Counted from the first letter of the stretch, positions 48,992-58,254 are shown. The stretch: 64,000 nucleotides of DNA from Micromonospora eburnea (GCF_900090225.1 NZ_FMHY01000002.1:7104146-7168145), one strand, 5' to 3'. The notes: generated from the letters alone by a model not told the origin. Translations and numbers: made by a program.

Positions 48992-50493
48992 ACGCACCCC
49001 TGCGCCGCGTCGGCGTGGTCGTGATGGTCCTCTTCGGGCTGCTCTTCGCCAACCTCAACTGGATTCAGGCCTACAAGGCGGACGAATACCGCAACAGCGA
49101 CTACAACGGCCGGGTCCAGGTCGACGAGTACAAGCGCAAGCGGGGCAACATCGAGGTCGGCGGCACCGCGGTCGCGATCAGCAAGGACACCGGCGGCAAG
49201 CTCAGGTTCCAGCGCACCTATCCGGGCGGCGAGACCTACGCGCACGTGCTCGGCTACAAGCCGGTCAACCTCGGCGACGTCGGCATCGAGCGGCTGGAGA
49301 ACGAGTTCCTCGCCGGGACCAGCGACCAGCTCATCGGCGACCGGATCAAGGACATGTTCACCGGCGAGCAGACCGGTGGCGGCAATGTGCTGCTGTCCCT
49401 GTCCAAGCGGGCCCAGGAGACGGCGTACAAGCAGCTCCAGAACAACCAGGTCGGGGCGAAGCGGGGCGCGGCCATCGCGATCGACCCGCGTACCGGGGCC
49501 GTGCAGGCGCTGGTCTCCATGCCCAGCTTCGACCCGAACCCGCTGGCCAGCCACGACACCACGGCGGCCAAGGACGCGTACGAGAGGCTGGAGCAGGACC
49601 CGGACCGCCCGCTGGCCAACCGGGCGCTCTCCGAGACCCTGCCCCCGGGTTCCACCTTCAAGATCGTGGTGGCCGCGGCGGCGCTGGAGAACGGGGTCAC
49701 CAAGGAGACCAGCATCCCGGCCGGGCCGAGCTGGACCCCGCCGACCGCGGGCCGGCCGATCGGAAACGCCGCACCCTCGATCTGCCCCGAGGCACACGTG
49801 ACCCTGATCGAGGCGGTCACCGAGTCGTGCAACACCGGCTTCGCCCAGCTCGGCGTGCGGCTCGGCGCCGACAAGATCAAGGAGAAGGCCCAGCAGTTCG
49901 GCTTCGAGCAGGAGGACCTCACGGTCGGCCAGCTCGGCGAGGGCGGCCTGCGGGTGGCGGCCAGCCGGACCGGCGACATGCAGAACCCGGACGGGAGCGA
50001 GGACAAGGCCGCGCTGGCCCAGTCCTCGATCGGGCAGAACAACGTGCGGATGACCCCGCTCCAGGGCGCCCTGATCGCCGCCTCGGTGGCCAACGGGGGC
50101 AGCCAGATGCGGCCGTACGTGGTCAAGCAGCTGCTCGCTCCGGACCGCACCACCAGCTACTACAGCGCCAAGCCGCGGGAGCTGCGCCAGCCGGTGAGCG
50201 GCCAGGTCGCCAACGACCTGCGGGACATGATGGTCAGCGTGGTCCGCAACGGCAGCGGCCGGAAGGCCGCGATCAGCGGCTACACCGTGGGCGGCAAGAC
50301 CGGCACCGCGGAGTCCGGCCCGAACACTCCCGACCACGGCTGGTTCATCGGTTTCGCGCTGGACAAGAACGGCACCCCGATCTCCGCCGTCTGTGTGGAG
50401 CTGGAGCAGGCGGGCAAGGGCGGCAGCGCCGAGGCGGCCCGGATCGCCGGCCGGATCATGGCGGCGGTCATCGCCGACTCCGGAGGCCGCTGA
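48988..50493 (+). CDS. pbpA: class B penicillin-binding protein PbpA, 501 aa
   Basis: A single N-terminal membrane anchor (VGVVVMVLFGLLFANLNWIQ) is followed by a dimerisation domain and a transpeptidase domain. The catalytic motifs are S222-TF-K, S280-C-N and K437-T-G (in GGKTGTAES). There is no glycosyltransferase domain. It crosslinks peptidoglycan made by the adjacent SEDS protein. GTG 48988 overlaps the SEDS gene by four bases. Length matches mycobacterial PbpA (about 490). The pknA gene begins directly after its stop, with GGAGG inside the pbpA 3' end. Confidence 0.95.
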   Translation: MNAPLRRVGVVVMVLFGLLFANLNWIQAYKADEYRNSDYNGRVQVDEYKRKRGNIEVGGTAVAISKDTGGKLRFQRTYPGGETYAHVLGYKPVNLGDVGIERLENEFLAGTSDQLIGDRIKDMFTGEQTGGGNVLLSLSKRAQETAYKQLQNNQVGAKRGAAIAIDPRTGAVQALVSMPSFDPNPLASHDTTAAKDAYERLEQDPDRPLANRALSETLPPGSTFKIVVAAAALENGVTKETSIPAGPSWTPPTAGRPIGNAAPSICPEAHVTLIEAVTESCNTGFAQLGVRLGADKIKEKAQQFGFEQEDLTVGQLGEGGLRVAASRTGDMQNPDGSEDKAALAQSSIGQNNVRMTPLQGALIAASVANGGSQMRPYVVKQLLAPDRTTSYYSAKPRELRQPVSGQVANDLRDMMVSVVRNGSGRKAAISGYTVGGKTGTAESGPNTPDHGWFIGFALDKNGTPISAVCVELEQAGKGGSAEAARIAGRIMAAVIADSGGR

Positions 50494-50494
50494 C

Positions 50495-51856
50495 ATGCTC
50501 AGCCCCGGGGTGCAGCTCGGCAACCGCTACCGCCTCGACGAGCGGATCGCCAGCGGTGGCATGGGTGACGTCTGGCGCGGCACCGACCAGGTGCTGGGCC
50601 GTACCGTCGCGGTGAAGAGCCTGCTGCCCGCCCTGCTCGACGAGCCGGGCTTCGCCGAGCGGTTCCGGGGCGAGGCACGGACCATGGCCACCATCAACCA
50701 CCCCGGCGTGGTGGACGTCTACGACTTCGGCAGCGACCAGCAGATCGCCTTCCTGGTCATGGAGTACGTCGAGGGCGACGCGCTCTCCTCGACCCTCAAC
50801 CGGGTCGGCCGGCTCACCCCGGCCCGGACGATGGCCCTGCTGGCGCAGGCCGCCGACGCCCTGCACGCGGCCCACGAGAAGGGCATCGTGCACCGGGACG
50901 TGAAGCCGGGCAACCTGCTGGTCCGGCCGAACGGCACGCTGGTGCTCACCGACTTCGGGATCGCCCGTTCCGACCTGGTGGGCCAGCTCACCGCCGCCGG
51001 TTCGGTGCTCGGCACGGCGTCGTACATCTCGCCCGAGCAGGCCACCGGTGCGGTGGCCACCCCCGCGTCCGACGTGTACGCGCTCGGCGTGGTCGCGTAC
51101 CAGTGCCTCGCCGGCCGGCGCCCCTTCGAGGGGGACAATCCCCTCGAAATCGCCATGAAGCACGTACGCGAGGCGCCCCGGTCACTGCCCGCCGACATCC
51201 CGCCCGCAGTGAAGGCGATCGTGGAGCGGGCCATGGCGAAGGATCCCGCGGCCCGCTGGCCCAGCGCCGCCGCACTGGCCAGCGTCGCCCGGCAGACCAA
51301 GCAAGCGTTGTCCCAGCAGGCGCGCGGCGGCCAGCCGCACCCGATCTCCGGCGTACCGGCCTCGCCGGCCGCGCCGGCGGCCCGGGCGCAGGTCCCGGCG
51401 GTGGCGCGAGCACAGCCCCGCCCGCCCGTGGTGGCCGCTCGCCCACCGGTCGGGCCGCGCGCGGCCCCGATGGCGCCGCCCGCCCCGCAACCCCGCCCGC
51501 CGGTCGCCCCACGCGCCGCCGTGGCCGTCCCACCGCCCGGGCAGCCCAGTCCGCTCGGGTACGCCCGACCGCAGGCCGCGCCGGCCCGTCCCCTGCCGGC
51601 CCCCCGCCGGTCCGGGGCCGGCCTGTGGCTGACCGCCATCGTGCTGGCCGTACTGGTCGTGCTCTGCTCGGGCGTGATTTCGTACTACTACCGGAAGAAC
51701 GCGTCGGCCGGCGCGCTCGCTCCGGTGAGCGTGACCTCCGGCGCGGTGTGGGTGCGCGGAGGGGACGATCCGGGCCGGACGTCGTACCGTCGTGAGGTAC
51801 GGCTCAGGTTGGCTGGCGGCGAGACGACGACGAGCGAAGGACGAGAGACGCGATGA
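50495..51856 (+). CDS. pknA: Ser/Thr protein kinase PknA, 453 aa
   Basis: The kinase domain (about residues 10-280) shows the glycine loop IASGGMGDVWRG, Lys41, the catalytic loop H133-R-D-V-K-P-G-N and the D153-F-G magnesium motif. A long Pro/Ala/Arg-rich linker (about 290-385) leads to one membrane helix (GLWLTAIVLAVLVVLCSGVI). Only about 45 external residues follow, with no PASTA domain, as in mycobacterial PknA. ATG 50495 has GGAGG upstream. The stop overlaps pknB by four bases, so the kinases are coupled. Confidence 0.95.
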   Translation: MLSPGVQLGNRYRLDERIASGGMGDVWRGTDQVLGRTVAVKSLLPALLDEPGFAERFRGEARTMATINHPGVVDVYDFGSDQQIAFLVMEYVEGDALSSTLNRVGRLTPARTMALLAQAADALHAAHEKGIVHRDVKPGNLLVRPNGTLVLTDFGIARSDLVGQLTAAGSVLGTASYISPEQATGAVATPASDVYALGVVAYQCLAGRRPFEGDNPLEIAMKHVREAPRSLPADIPPAVKAIVERAMAKDPAARWPSAAALASVARQTKQALSQQARGGQPHPISGVPASPAAPAARAQVPAVARAQPRPPVVAARPPVGPRAAPMAPPAPQPRPPVAPRAAVAVPPPGQPSPLGYARPQAAPARPLPAPRRSGAGLWLTAIVLAVLVVLCSGVISYYYRKNASAGALAPVSVTSGAVWVRGGDDPGRTSYRREVRLRLAGGETTTSEGRETR

Positions 51857-53670
51857 CAGCGCAGGCCCGCCTGCTCGGTGGCAGGTACCAGGTCGGCGAG
51901 CTGCTTGGCTACGGCGGCATGGCCGAGGTGCACCGCGGTCGCGATCTCCGGCTCGGTCGGGATGTCGCGATCAAGATGCTTCGGGCGGATCTGGCCCGGG
52001 ATGCCACCTTCCAGATGCGGTTCCGGCGGGAGGCGCAGAACGCCGCCTCGCTGAACCACCCGGCCATCGTCGCCGTTTACGACACCGGCGAGGAGACCGC
52101 GGCGACCGGCGAGACGCTGCCGTTCATCGTGATGGAGTTCGTCAACGGGCGGACCCTCAAGGAGGTGCTGGGCGCCGAGGGCCGGCTCCAGCCGCGCCGG
52201 GCGCTGGAGATCTGCGCCGACATGTGCGCGGCGCTGGAGTTCAGCCACCGGCACGGGATCATCCACCGGGACATCAAGCCCGGCAACGTGATGCTCACCC
52301 AGACCGGCCAGGTCAAGGTGATGGACTTCGGCATCGCCCGGGCGCTGGCCAGCGGGGCCACCACGATGACCCAGACCAGCGCGGTCATCGGCACCGCACA
52401 ATACCTCTCCCCCGAGCAGGCACGCGGCGAGGCGGTCGACGCGCGCTCCGACGTGTACGCGGCCGGCTGCGTGCTGTTCGAGCTGCTCTGCGGGCATCCG
52501 CCGTTCGTCGGGGACAGCCCGGTCAGCGTCGCGTACCAGCACGTACGGGAGACGCCCCCGACGCCGAGCACCATCAACCCGGACGTCAACCCGGCGGTGG
52601 ACGCCATCGTCCTCAAGGCGCTGTCCAAGAACCCGCTGAACCGCTACCAGAGCGCCGGCGAGATGCGGGCGGACCTGCTCCGTGCGGCTGCCGGCCGCCC
52701 GGTGCTGGCCACCCCGGTCATGCCGGCCGACGAGACCATGCCGATGGCGCCGGCCGCCGGGGCGGGTGGTTACCAGACGCAGGTCATGGGGCCGCAGAAC
52801 CGGCAGCAGGTCCCGGCCCGGGTCGGCGACCCGCGTAAGCGCAAGAGTTCCTCCTGGGTGATCGCCACCTTCGCCGGTCTCGGTGTCCTCGCGGTGATCG
52901 CCCTGGTCGCCGCGCTGCTGCTGAACCAGCGCGGCGCCGACCGCGTGAATACGCCGGGTTTGCAGGGCAAGAGCCAGGCGGAGGCGGTCGCCGCGATCGA
53001 GGCGTTGGGGCTCAAGGCGGTGCCCGGCGAGCAGGTGCTCAACAACACCTGCCAGAAGGACACGGTGGTCAACCAGTCCCCGGGTCCGGGCACGCCGCTG
53101 GAAAAGGGCCAGAACGTGACGTTCCAGGTCTGCGGCGGCAAGAAGATGGTCCCCGTCCCCCCGGTGAAGGGCAACCAGTACGAGAACGTCAAGCTGCAGT
53201 TGGAGGGCCTGAACCTCAAGGTCGACCCGGAGTACGTCAACGACAGCCAGCCGGAGGGCTCGGTGATCAGCACCGACCCCGAGCAGGGCACCGAGGTCGC
53301 GGAGGGGACCACCATCAAGGTGAAGGTCTCCAAGGGCAACGTCGTCAAGGTGCCGGACGTCGTCGGCATGACGAAGGAGCTGGCCGAGAGGACGCTGAGG
53401 AACGCCGGCTACAAGGTGCGGACCCTCGACGGCGATGAGGTGGCACCGGACAAGGCCGGCCTGGTCAGCAGGCAGTCGCCCGAGGCCGACAGGAAGCTTG
53501 AGAAGAACAAGCAGGTCACCATCTACGTCGACTACGCGGCGCCGGATCCCACCGGCAGCCCGGATCCGACCGAGACGCCCACCGGCGGTCCCACCACTCC
53601 GGGTGCTGGCGGCGGTGGCGGCGGGCTACCCTTCCCGACCTTGCCGCCGACCCGGGACTCCATCCGGTAG
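51853..53670 (+). CDS. pknB: Ser/Thr protein kinase PknB with PASTA domains, 605 aa
   Basis: The kinase domain holds the glycine loop LGYGGMAEVHRG, Lys41, H138-R-D140 and D158-F-G. The activation loop (ATTMTQTSAVIGT) has several Thr for autophosphorylation. A membrane helix lies near residues 335-358 (WVIATFAGLGVLAVIALVAAL). Three external PASTA domains follow, the last being VPDVVGMTKELAERTLRNAGYKV, and a Pro/Gly/Thr tail. They sense muropeptides or lipid II. Mycobacterial PknB has four PASTA domains; three are clear here. ATG 51853 overlaps pknA. A strong terminator follows. Confidence 0.95.
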   Translation: MTAQARLLGGRYQVGELLGYGGMAEVHRGRDLRLGRDVAIKMLRADLARDATFQMRFRREAQNAASLNHPAIVAVYDTGEETAATGETLPFIVMEFVNGRTLKEVLGAEGRLQPRRALEICADMCAALEFSHRHGIIHRDIKPGNVMLTQTGQVKVMDFGIARALASGATTMTQTSAVIGTAQYLSPEQARGEAVDARSDVYAAGCVLFELLCGHPPFVGDSPVSVAYQHVRETPPTPSTINPDVNPAVDAIVLKALSKNPLNRYQSAGEMRADLLRAAAGRPVLATPVMPADETMPMAPAAGAGGYQTQVMGPQNRQQVPARVGDPRKRKSSSWVIATFAGLGVLAVIALVAALLLNQRGADRVNTPGLQGKSQAEAVAAIEALGLKAVPGEQVLNNTCQKDTVVNQSPGPGTPLEKGQNVTFQVCGGKKMVPVPPVKGNQYENVKLQLEGLNLKVDPEYVNDSQPEGSVISTDPEQGTEVAEGTTIKVKVSKGNVVKVPDVVGMTKELAERTLRNAGYKVRTLDGDEVAPDKAGLVSRQSPEADRKLEKNKQVTIYVDYAAPDPTGSPDPTETPTGGPTTPGAGGGGGGLPFPTLPPTRDSIR

Positions 53671-53687
53671 GGCCGAGCACGGCAGAC

Positions 53688-53730
53688 GCGACGGCGCGGT
53701 GCCCGGGTGACCGGGACACCGCGCCGTCGC
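53688..53730. terminator. hairpin terminator after pknB
   Basis: GCGACGGCGCGGTGCCCGG pairs with CCGGGACACCGCGCCGTCGC (one bulged base) around a four-base loop. It sits between the converging pknB and pabA/trpG genes and can serve both strands. Confidence 0.85.
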
Positions 53731-53760
53731 GTAGTCGCGTATGACGCCGGACGGCAGAAC

Positions 53761-54411
53761 TCAGGCGGTCGCGAAGGCGGCTCGGCGGCGGGCGTCCACC
53801 TCGGCGGCCAGCTCCGGCGCCCGCTCCAGCGCCGCGGGGTAGCCGCAGCCGGCCAGCCAGTTCGCCAACATGAGGTGCCCGCCCTCGGTCAGCACCGACT
53901 CCGGGTGGAACTGGACGCCCTCGATCGGCAGGCTCCGGTGCCGCATGGCCATGACCACGCCGGAGCCCGTCCAGCCGGTCACCTCCAGCTCCTCGGGCAG
54001 CGTCTCGGGCAGTACGGCGAGCGAGTGGTAGCGGGTGGCGGTGAACGGATCGGGCAGCCCGGCGAGCACGCCGACCCCGTGGTGGCTTACCTCCGAGGTC
54101 TTGCCGTGCAGCAGCTCCGGTGCCCGGGTCACCGTCGCGCCGAACGCCTCACCGATCGCCTGGTGACCGAGGCAGACCCCGAAGAGGGGCAGTTTGCCGG
54201 CGTACTCGCGGATCACGTCGAGGCAGATGCCGGCGCGGTCCGGGCTGCCGGGACCGGGCGAGAGCAGTACGCCGTCCGCGCCGAGCCGGCCCACCTCGGC
54301 GACGTCGATCTCGTCGTTGCGCCGGACCTCGCAGTCCACGCCGAGCTGGCCGAGGTACTGGACAAGGTTGAAGACGAACGAGTCGTAGTTGTCGATCACC
54401 AGGATGCGCAT
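53761..54411 (-). CDS. glutamine amidotransferase of anthranilate/aminodeoxychorismate synthase, 216 aa
   Basis: This is a class I glutamine amidotransferase. MRILVIDNYDSFVFNLVQYLG starts it, LLSPGPGSP forms the oxyanion strand, GVCLGHQAIGEAFG holds the catalytic cysteine, and GVQFHPES holds the catalytic His/Glu pair. It supplies ammonia to TrpE or PabB. In actinobacteria a gene of this type (annotated trpG or pabA) lies conserved beside pknB, away from trp genes, so the partner cannot be fixed. The start is ATG 54411. Three bases separate it from the upstream small membrane protein gene. Confidence 0.92.
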   Translation of the reverse strand: MRILVIDNYDSFVFNLVQYLGQLGVDCEVRRNDEIDVAEVGRLGADGVLLSPGPGSPDRAGICLDVIREYAGKLPLFGVCLGHQAIGEAFGATVTRAPELLHGKTSEVSHHGVGVLAGLPDPFTATRYHSLAVLPETLPEELEVTGWTGSGVVMAMRHRSLPIEGVQFHPESVLTEGGHLMLANWLAGCGYPAALERAPELAAEVDARRRAAFATA

Positions 54412-54414
54412 CGG

Positions 54415-54696
54415 TCACCTGTCCCGGGTGGAGGGCGGGGCGTTGTTCGTCTCGGTGCTGTACGGAATGTCCTCCTCGGTGGGCGATCCGCTGGGCACGA
54501 TGAGCTGCCCGCCGTTGTCGCCGCCCGGCACGCCCGAGTCGTCGGTGATCTGGCTGTCGAAGAAGGGGAGGAGGGGTTCCGCCCACGGGAAGACCACGAA
54601 CCAGAGCAGGGCGACCGTCGCCACGGTGAGCAGCAGCGAGCCGATCAGCTTTCCGACCAGCCCGAACGGCAGCTTGCGCCAGATCCACGCGTACAT
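54415..54696 (-). CDS. small membrane protein between sortase and glutaminase genes, 93 aa
   Basis: MYAWIWRKLPFGLVGKLIGSLLLTV begins an amphipathic and then hydrophobic stretch that spans the membrane once (GSLLLTVATVALLWFVVFPWAE). An acidic, Gly/Asn/Ser-rich external tail follows (ITDDSGVPGGDNGGQLIVPSG). It is conserved in this locus in many actinomycetes. The start is ATG 54696, with three bases to the sortase stop. The partner sortase could act on external proteins, but this protein has no LPxTG motif and no function is known. Confidence 0.75.
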   Translation of the reverse strand: MYAWIWRKLPFGLVGKLIGSLLLTVATVALLWFVVFPWAEPLLPFFDSQITDDSGVPGGDNGGQLIVPSGSPTEEDIPYSTETNNAPPSTRDR

Positions 54697-54698
54697 CG

Positions 54699-56678
54699 TC
54701 AGTCCCCCAACTCGGCCGGGCGGCCCGCCGACTTCGCCATCTCCTTGACCAGTCGGGCGTGGATGATCAGCCGCTGGTAGTTGTCGAACTTGGGGTTGCA
54801 GGTGGTCAGGGTGAGCACCTTCTCGGTCGCCTTCTTGCCCGGCTTGCCGGGCACCGGCGCCACCACCTCGACCTGGGACGGCTTGACGATCCGCTGCTGG
54901 TAGACCTGGTAGACGAGCCACTGGGTCTGGGTCTCGACGATGATGTAGTCCTCGTCGGGCACGAGCTCGTCCAGCCGCCAGAAGGTGGCCCGGATGCGGT
55001 GCCCGGCGACGGCGAAGTTGCCCACCTCGCCCGGCATGGCGCTCTTCGGGTAGTGGCCCGGGGCGTATCGGATGTCGGCCGGGCTGACCCCTTCGACCAC
55101 GACCCAGTGCTTGTCAATCTTGGGAATGTAGAGCCCGGCGACGGGCTTCCCCTCCGCCGGCGGCTTGGGCTTGGTGGTGGGGCCGGTGGTCGGCCCGACC
55201 GTCGGGTCGCCTGCCCACTCCTGGGCGAGCTGGCTGTTCAGGTCGTTCTGGTGGGCGTCGACGATCACCGTCTTGCCCCAGATCTCGTACCCGGCGAAGA
55301 GCAGCACCACCAGGCCGAAGGTGATCAGCACCTCGCCGGCGGCCCGCACGCCGGTGCGCAGCCGGGAGCCGACGGTGGGCCGGGTCAGCTCGGAGTAGAC
55401 GCTCCGGTATCCCTCACCGGTCTGCTCGGGGCGGAGCTGCACCACGCGCTCGCCGCGCCGGGGGCGTGGCGGCTCGGCCGGGAGATCGGGATCGTCGCCG
55501 GTATCCCGGGGCGGGGGCACCGCACCCATCAGCGCGGTGGACTCCAGGAGTGGGTGGTTCGCCGGCCGGCGGGTGACGGCCGGGATCAGAGCGGTCGCCG
55601 CCGGATCGTCCGGTGGGCCGCTGGTCGGCCCCGACCGGTCCGGACCGCCGTCGGTCGTTCCAGCCCCCCTGGGTACGCCGGCAGCCGGTCCAGCCCCCCG
55701 GGGTACGCCGGCAGCGGGCGTACCGGCTCCCCGCGTATCGGCTGCGCGAGCGTCGGCCCGGCGGGCGGTGGGGTCCTCGGCGGGGTGCCCGGCGGCCCGG
55801 CGCTCCGGCCGGTCGCCCAACGGCGGGATGAAGGCGGTCGGCGCGTCACCCGGCGCGGCCGGTCGTATCGCTGGGGGTGGGGTGTCGGACGGCCGGGCGG
55901 TGGGGTTGCCGGCGGCCCAGCGGCCCGACCCCTCCCCACCGGCCCGCGGCCCCGCCGGCTCCGGGCGGTGATGCGGCCCCAGCCCGGTCGGCTCGGGGCG
56001 ATGGTGCGGCCCTGGCCCGGTCGGCTCGGGGCGGTGTTGCGGCCCCAGCCCGGTCGGCTCCGCGCCGGTTCCCGGCCTGGCCGGCTCCGGGCGGTGGTGC
56101 GGCCCTTGCCCTGCCGGCTCCGGGCGCTGTTCGAACCTCGGCCCTGCCGGCTCGGGATGGTGGTCGAACCTCGGCGCGGCCGGCTCCGGGCGGCGGTCGA
56201 AGCGTTCTCCGGGCGCACCGGTACGTGAGCCGGGCGGCTCCTCCGGCCAACGGCGGGGCTGCCCGGCCGGGGAGGCGGTGCTGGCGGGCTGCCCGGCCTG
56301 CTCCGCGCCCGCCCAGCTGCTCGGGGCGGACCGTGCGTCGTAACCGGCGAACCGCTCCGCCGGGGCCGACGCGTGCCGTTCCGCCGGAGCCGGATTCGAC
56401 GGGTACCAGTCGGGGCGGGCCGGCGGGGGGCGCTCGGGCCCGGCTGCCGCCGGCGGGCGCCCCTGATTGCCGGGCCACGGCGGCGGCGGGTCCGGGAAGG
56501 AAGCTGCCGGGCCGTTCGCGGGCGGCCGGGCGGCGGGCGAGCGCGGCGCGGCCGGCTCCGGCCAGGGCAGGTCGAGCGGGCGGGGCGGCGTGCGGTCGCC
56601 GGGCGGCCCGGCGGCGGCGGCTTCGCCGCCGGGGTCGTGGTGGCGGCCGTCCCGCTCCCAGGAGCCGTCGGGCGTCAC
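54699..56678 (-). CDS. class E sortase with a long low-complexity cytoplasmic region, 659 aa
   Basis: About 455 N-terminal residues are Pro/Gly/Arg-rich and probably disordered, including 11-residue repeats. One membrane helix follows (EVLITFGLVVLLFAGYEIWG). The C-terminal domain is a sortase: AGLYIPKIDKHWVVVEGV, the His in VAGHRIRATF, catalytic Cys627 in TLTTCNPKF, and the Arg in NYQRLIIHAR. Class E sortases attach LAxTG-type proteins or pilins to the wall. Typical class E enzymes are 220-350 residues, so the length here is unusual and due to the N-terminal extension. GTG 56678 overlaps the DUF881 gene by four bases. Confidence 0.87.
   Translation of the reverse strand: MTPDGSWERDGRHHDPGGEAAAAGPPGDRTPPRPLDLPWPEPAAPRSPAARPPANGPAASFPDPPPPWPGNQGRPPAAAGPERPPPARPDWYPSNPAPAERHASAPAERFAGYDARSAPSSWAGAEQAGQPASTASPAGQPRRWPEEPPGSRTGAPGERFDRRPEPAAPRFDHHPEPAGPRFEQRPEPAGQGPHHRPEPARPGTGAEPTGLGPQHRPEPTGPGPHHRPEPTGLGPHHRPEPAGPRAGGEGSGRWAAGNPTARPSDTPPPAIRPAAPGDAPTAFIPPLGDRPERRAAGHPAEDPTARRADARAADTRGAGTPAAGVPRGAGPAAGVPRGAGTTDGGPDRSGPTSGPPDDPAATALIPAVTRRPANHPLLESTALMGAVPPPRDTGDDPDLPAEPPRPRRGERVVQLRPEQTGEGYRSVYSELTRPTVGSRLRTGVRAAGEVLITFGLVVLLFAGYEIWGKTVIVDAHQNDLNSQLAQEWAGDPTVGPTTGPTTKPKPPAEGKPVAGLYIPKIDKHWVVVEGVSPADIRYAPGHYPKSAMPGEVGNFAVAGHRIRATFWRLDELVPDEDYIIVETQTQWLVYQVYQQRIVKPSQVEVVAPVPGKPGKKATEKVLTLTTCNPKFDNYQRLIIHARLVKEMAKSAGRPAELGD
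55953..56204. repeat. 11-codon (33-bp) tandem repeats inside the sortase gene
   Basis: Residues 159-242 of the sortase consist of about eight imperfect repeats of the form AGPRFDHRPEP / TGPGPHHRPEP / TGLGPQHRPEP. The DNA repeats with a 33-base period, and some copies are nearly identical, so copy number may vary between strains. Confidence 0.75.
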
Positions 56679-57481
56679 CGAAGCACCTTCGCGGACTGGA
56701 GCGCCGTGGAGTCTTCGAACGCCGGCACGGTGACCGTGGTGACGGTCTCCTTGTAGCCGAGCTGGTAGTGGTCGGCCGCTTCCTTGAACACCCGGACTCC
56801 CTCGGAGGTGGCGAGCGCCCCCTGTAGGGCGCCGGGGTCGCCAATTGCCACGATCTTGAAAGGAGGGGAGTACACCCGGCCGTGCAGCAGCAGGGTGTTT
56901 CCGACGCAGCGTACCGCGCTGGTGCTGAGCACGCGGACGTTCATGATTGACATTGCCTCGGCCCCGCCCGCCCAGAGCGCGTTCACGACCGCCTGTACGT
57001 CGCCCTGATGGACCACCAGGTCATCGTTGCTGGCGCCTTTGGGCAGGGGCTGGTCGGGCCGCCGGGTCGCGTCGTTCAGCTCGACGATGATCCCGGTGCC
57101 GGTGAGCGCGGTGAAGCCGGCCGCCTCCCGGCTCGCGGCGGCCCGGTCCCGCTGCGCCTTGATCGGGCCGTCCGTGTCGGCCAGCGCGGCGGTCTGCTCC
57201 TCGACCTCGGCGCGCAGCCGGGCGGCCGTGGCCTCGCTCGCCGCGACCTGTTCGCGCCGGTCCTCGATCAGCTGGGTGAGCTGGGGTCGGCGGTCCTCCC
57301 GCAGCGAGGTGCCGCCGGCGGTGGTCGCGGTCGTGGTGAAGAGTAGCCCCGCCGCGGCGGCGATCAGGGGTACGCCGAGCGACCAGCCGGGCCGGCGCTG
57401 CCGTGCCCGCCGGGGCAGCAGGACGACGACCGCGCGCCGGAGGACCTTGCGCCAGGATGCGGCGCCGGACGTGTACTCCAC
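56675..57481 (-). CDS. DUF881-family membrane protein, 268 aa
   Basis: A basic N-terminus is followed by one membrane helix (GVPLIAAAAGLLFTTTATTA, about residues 36-55). A coiled coil comes next (QLIEDRREQVAASEATAARLRAEVEEQTAAL), then the DUF881 domain (GTGIIVELNDATRRPDQ ... NALWAGGAEAMSIMNVRVLSTSAVRCVGNTLLLHGRVYSPPFKIVAIGDP). DUF881 proteins resemble a cell-division topology factor and lie beside crgA in many actinomycetes. The start is GTG 57481. It precedes and overlaps the sortase gene by four bases; crgA is divergent from it, with 230 bases between. Confidence 0.87.
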   Translation of the reverse strand: MEYTSGAASWRKVLRRAVVVLLPRRARQRRPGWSLGVPLIAAAAGLLFTTTATTAGGTSLREDRRPQLTQLIEDRREQVAASEATAARLRAEVEEQTAALADTDGPIKAQRDRAAASREAAGFTALTGTGIIVELNDATRRPDQPLPKGASNDDLVVHQGDVQAVVNALWAGGAEAMSIMNVRVLSTSAVRCVGNTLLLHGRVYSPPFKIVAIGDPGALQGALATSEGVRVFKEAADHYQLGYKETVTTVTVPAFEDSTALQSAKVLR

Positions 57482-57711
57482 CGGGCGTTCCCTTTCCCGT
57501 CGTCTCGTTCCGGCCCACCACGACCCGAACCGTGGGCTGAACCCGAAAAGTCCTACCCATTTCGGTCACTCCGTGCACCGGCCTGACCCTATTCATGGCT
57601 TGGACGGTCAGTCCGGACTACGCTAGCTGTCGAACATTATTGGCCATGGACCGTCGCCCCCGCGCCCGGTTGTCAGGCCGGACGAGGTCGTACCCCCCTC
57701 TGGAGAGCGTC

Positions 57712-57975
57712 GTGCCCAAGTCTCAGGTCCGCAAGAAGAAGGTGTACACCCCCCCGACGGACGTGCGTCCGACGGCCACGGCGGCGACGCGCAAGCCCAG
57801 CCCGGTCTGGCTGCCGATCACCGCCGTCGCCCTGATCGTCGCCGGCATCGGCTGGTTGGTGGTGTATTACCTCTCCGAGCAGGCGTACCCGGTCATGTCG
57901 TGGGGCTACTGGAACCTCGCGGTGGGCTTCGGCGCGATGGTCGCCTCGCTGATTCTGCTCTCCCGCTGGCGCTGA
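57712..57975 (+). CDS. crgA: septation protein CrgA, 87 aa
   Basis: CrgA is a small divisome protein of actinobacteria that interacts with FtsZ, FtsQ and FtsI. Two membrane helices are visible: WLPITAVALIVAGIGWLVVYYL and YWNLAVGFGAMVASLILL, with the conserved connecting loop SEQAYPVMSWGYW. The basic N-terminus is KSQVRKKKVYTPP. GTG 57712 has GGAGA upstream. It is the outermost gene of the inverted duplication that ends the window. The mirrored copy at 63757-64000 is truncated by the window edge and carries a one-base loss. Confidence 0.95.
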   Translation: MPKSQVRKKKVYTPPTDVRPTATAATRKPSPVWLPITAVALIVAGIGWLVVYYLSEQAYPVMSWGYWNLAVGFGAMVASLILLSRWR

Positions 57976-58217
57976 CCCGGTCGGCGGCCGGCCCGGTTTC
58001 CCGGGCCTCGGCTCAGCGCGTCCGACGGCGCGCGGAGAGTCGAGGTCGTCGCGGAGCCGGGCCGCTGACCTGTCTCACCCCGAACGGCCGCCGCTGGGCG
58101 GTTCAGCGCCGCCCCGGACATGGACGTAGGTCACGCCCGGACGCCCCTGCCCGGCATGCGGGCTCCGGTGCACCTAAGGTGTCGGCAGGGCGGCGTGGCC
58201 AGTGCGAGATGTCTCAC
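57976..58217. other. crgA to Fe-S oxidoreductase intergenic region
   Basis: The 410-bp space between crgA and the Fe-S gene has no supported gene. It contains G/C-rich sequence without a clear hairpin after crgA, then a candidate CRP-type 16-mer at 58203-58218 and the operator and repeat listed next. Confidence 0.5.
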
Positions 58218-58233
58218 GTTACCGATCGGTAAC
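58218..58233. promoter_or_regulatory. 16-bp perfect palindrome, candidate operator of the Fe-S oxidoreductase gene
   Basis: GTTACCGATCGGTAAC is a perfect dyad typical of TetR-class operators. TTACCG within it and TAGGCT at 58242-58247 (spacer 17) could form the promoter, so bound repressor would block the -35 region. The copy in the inverted arm is at 63481-63496. Confidence 0.6.
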
Positions 58234-58254
58234 CTTGCGCGTAGGCTGCACTGC

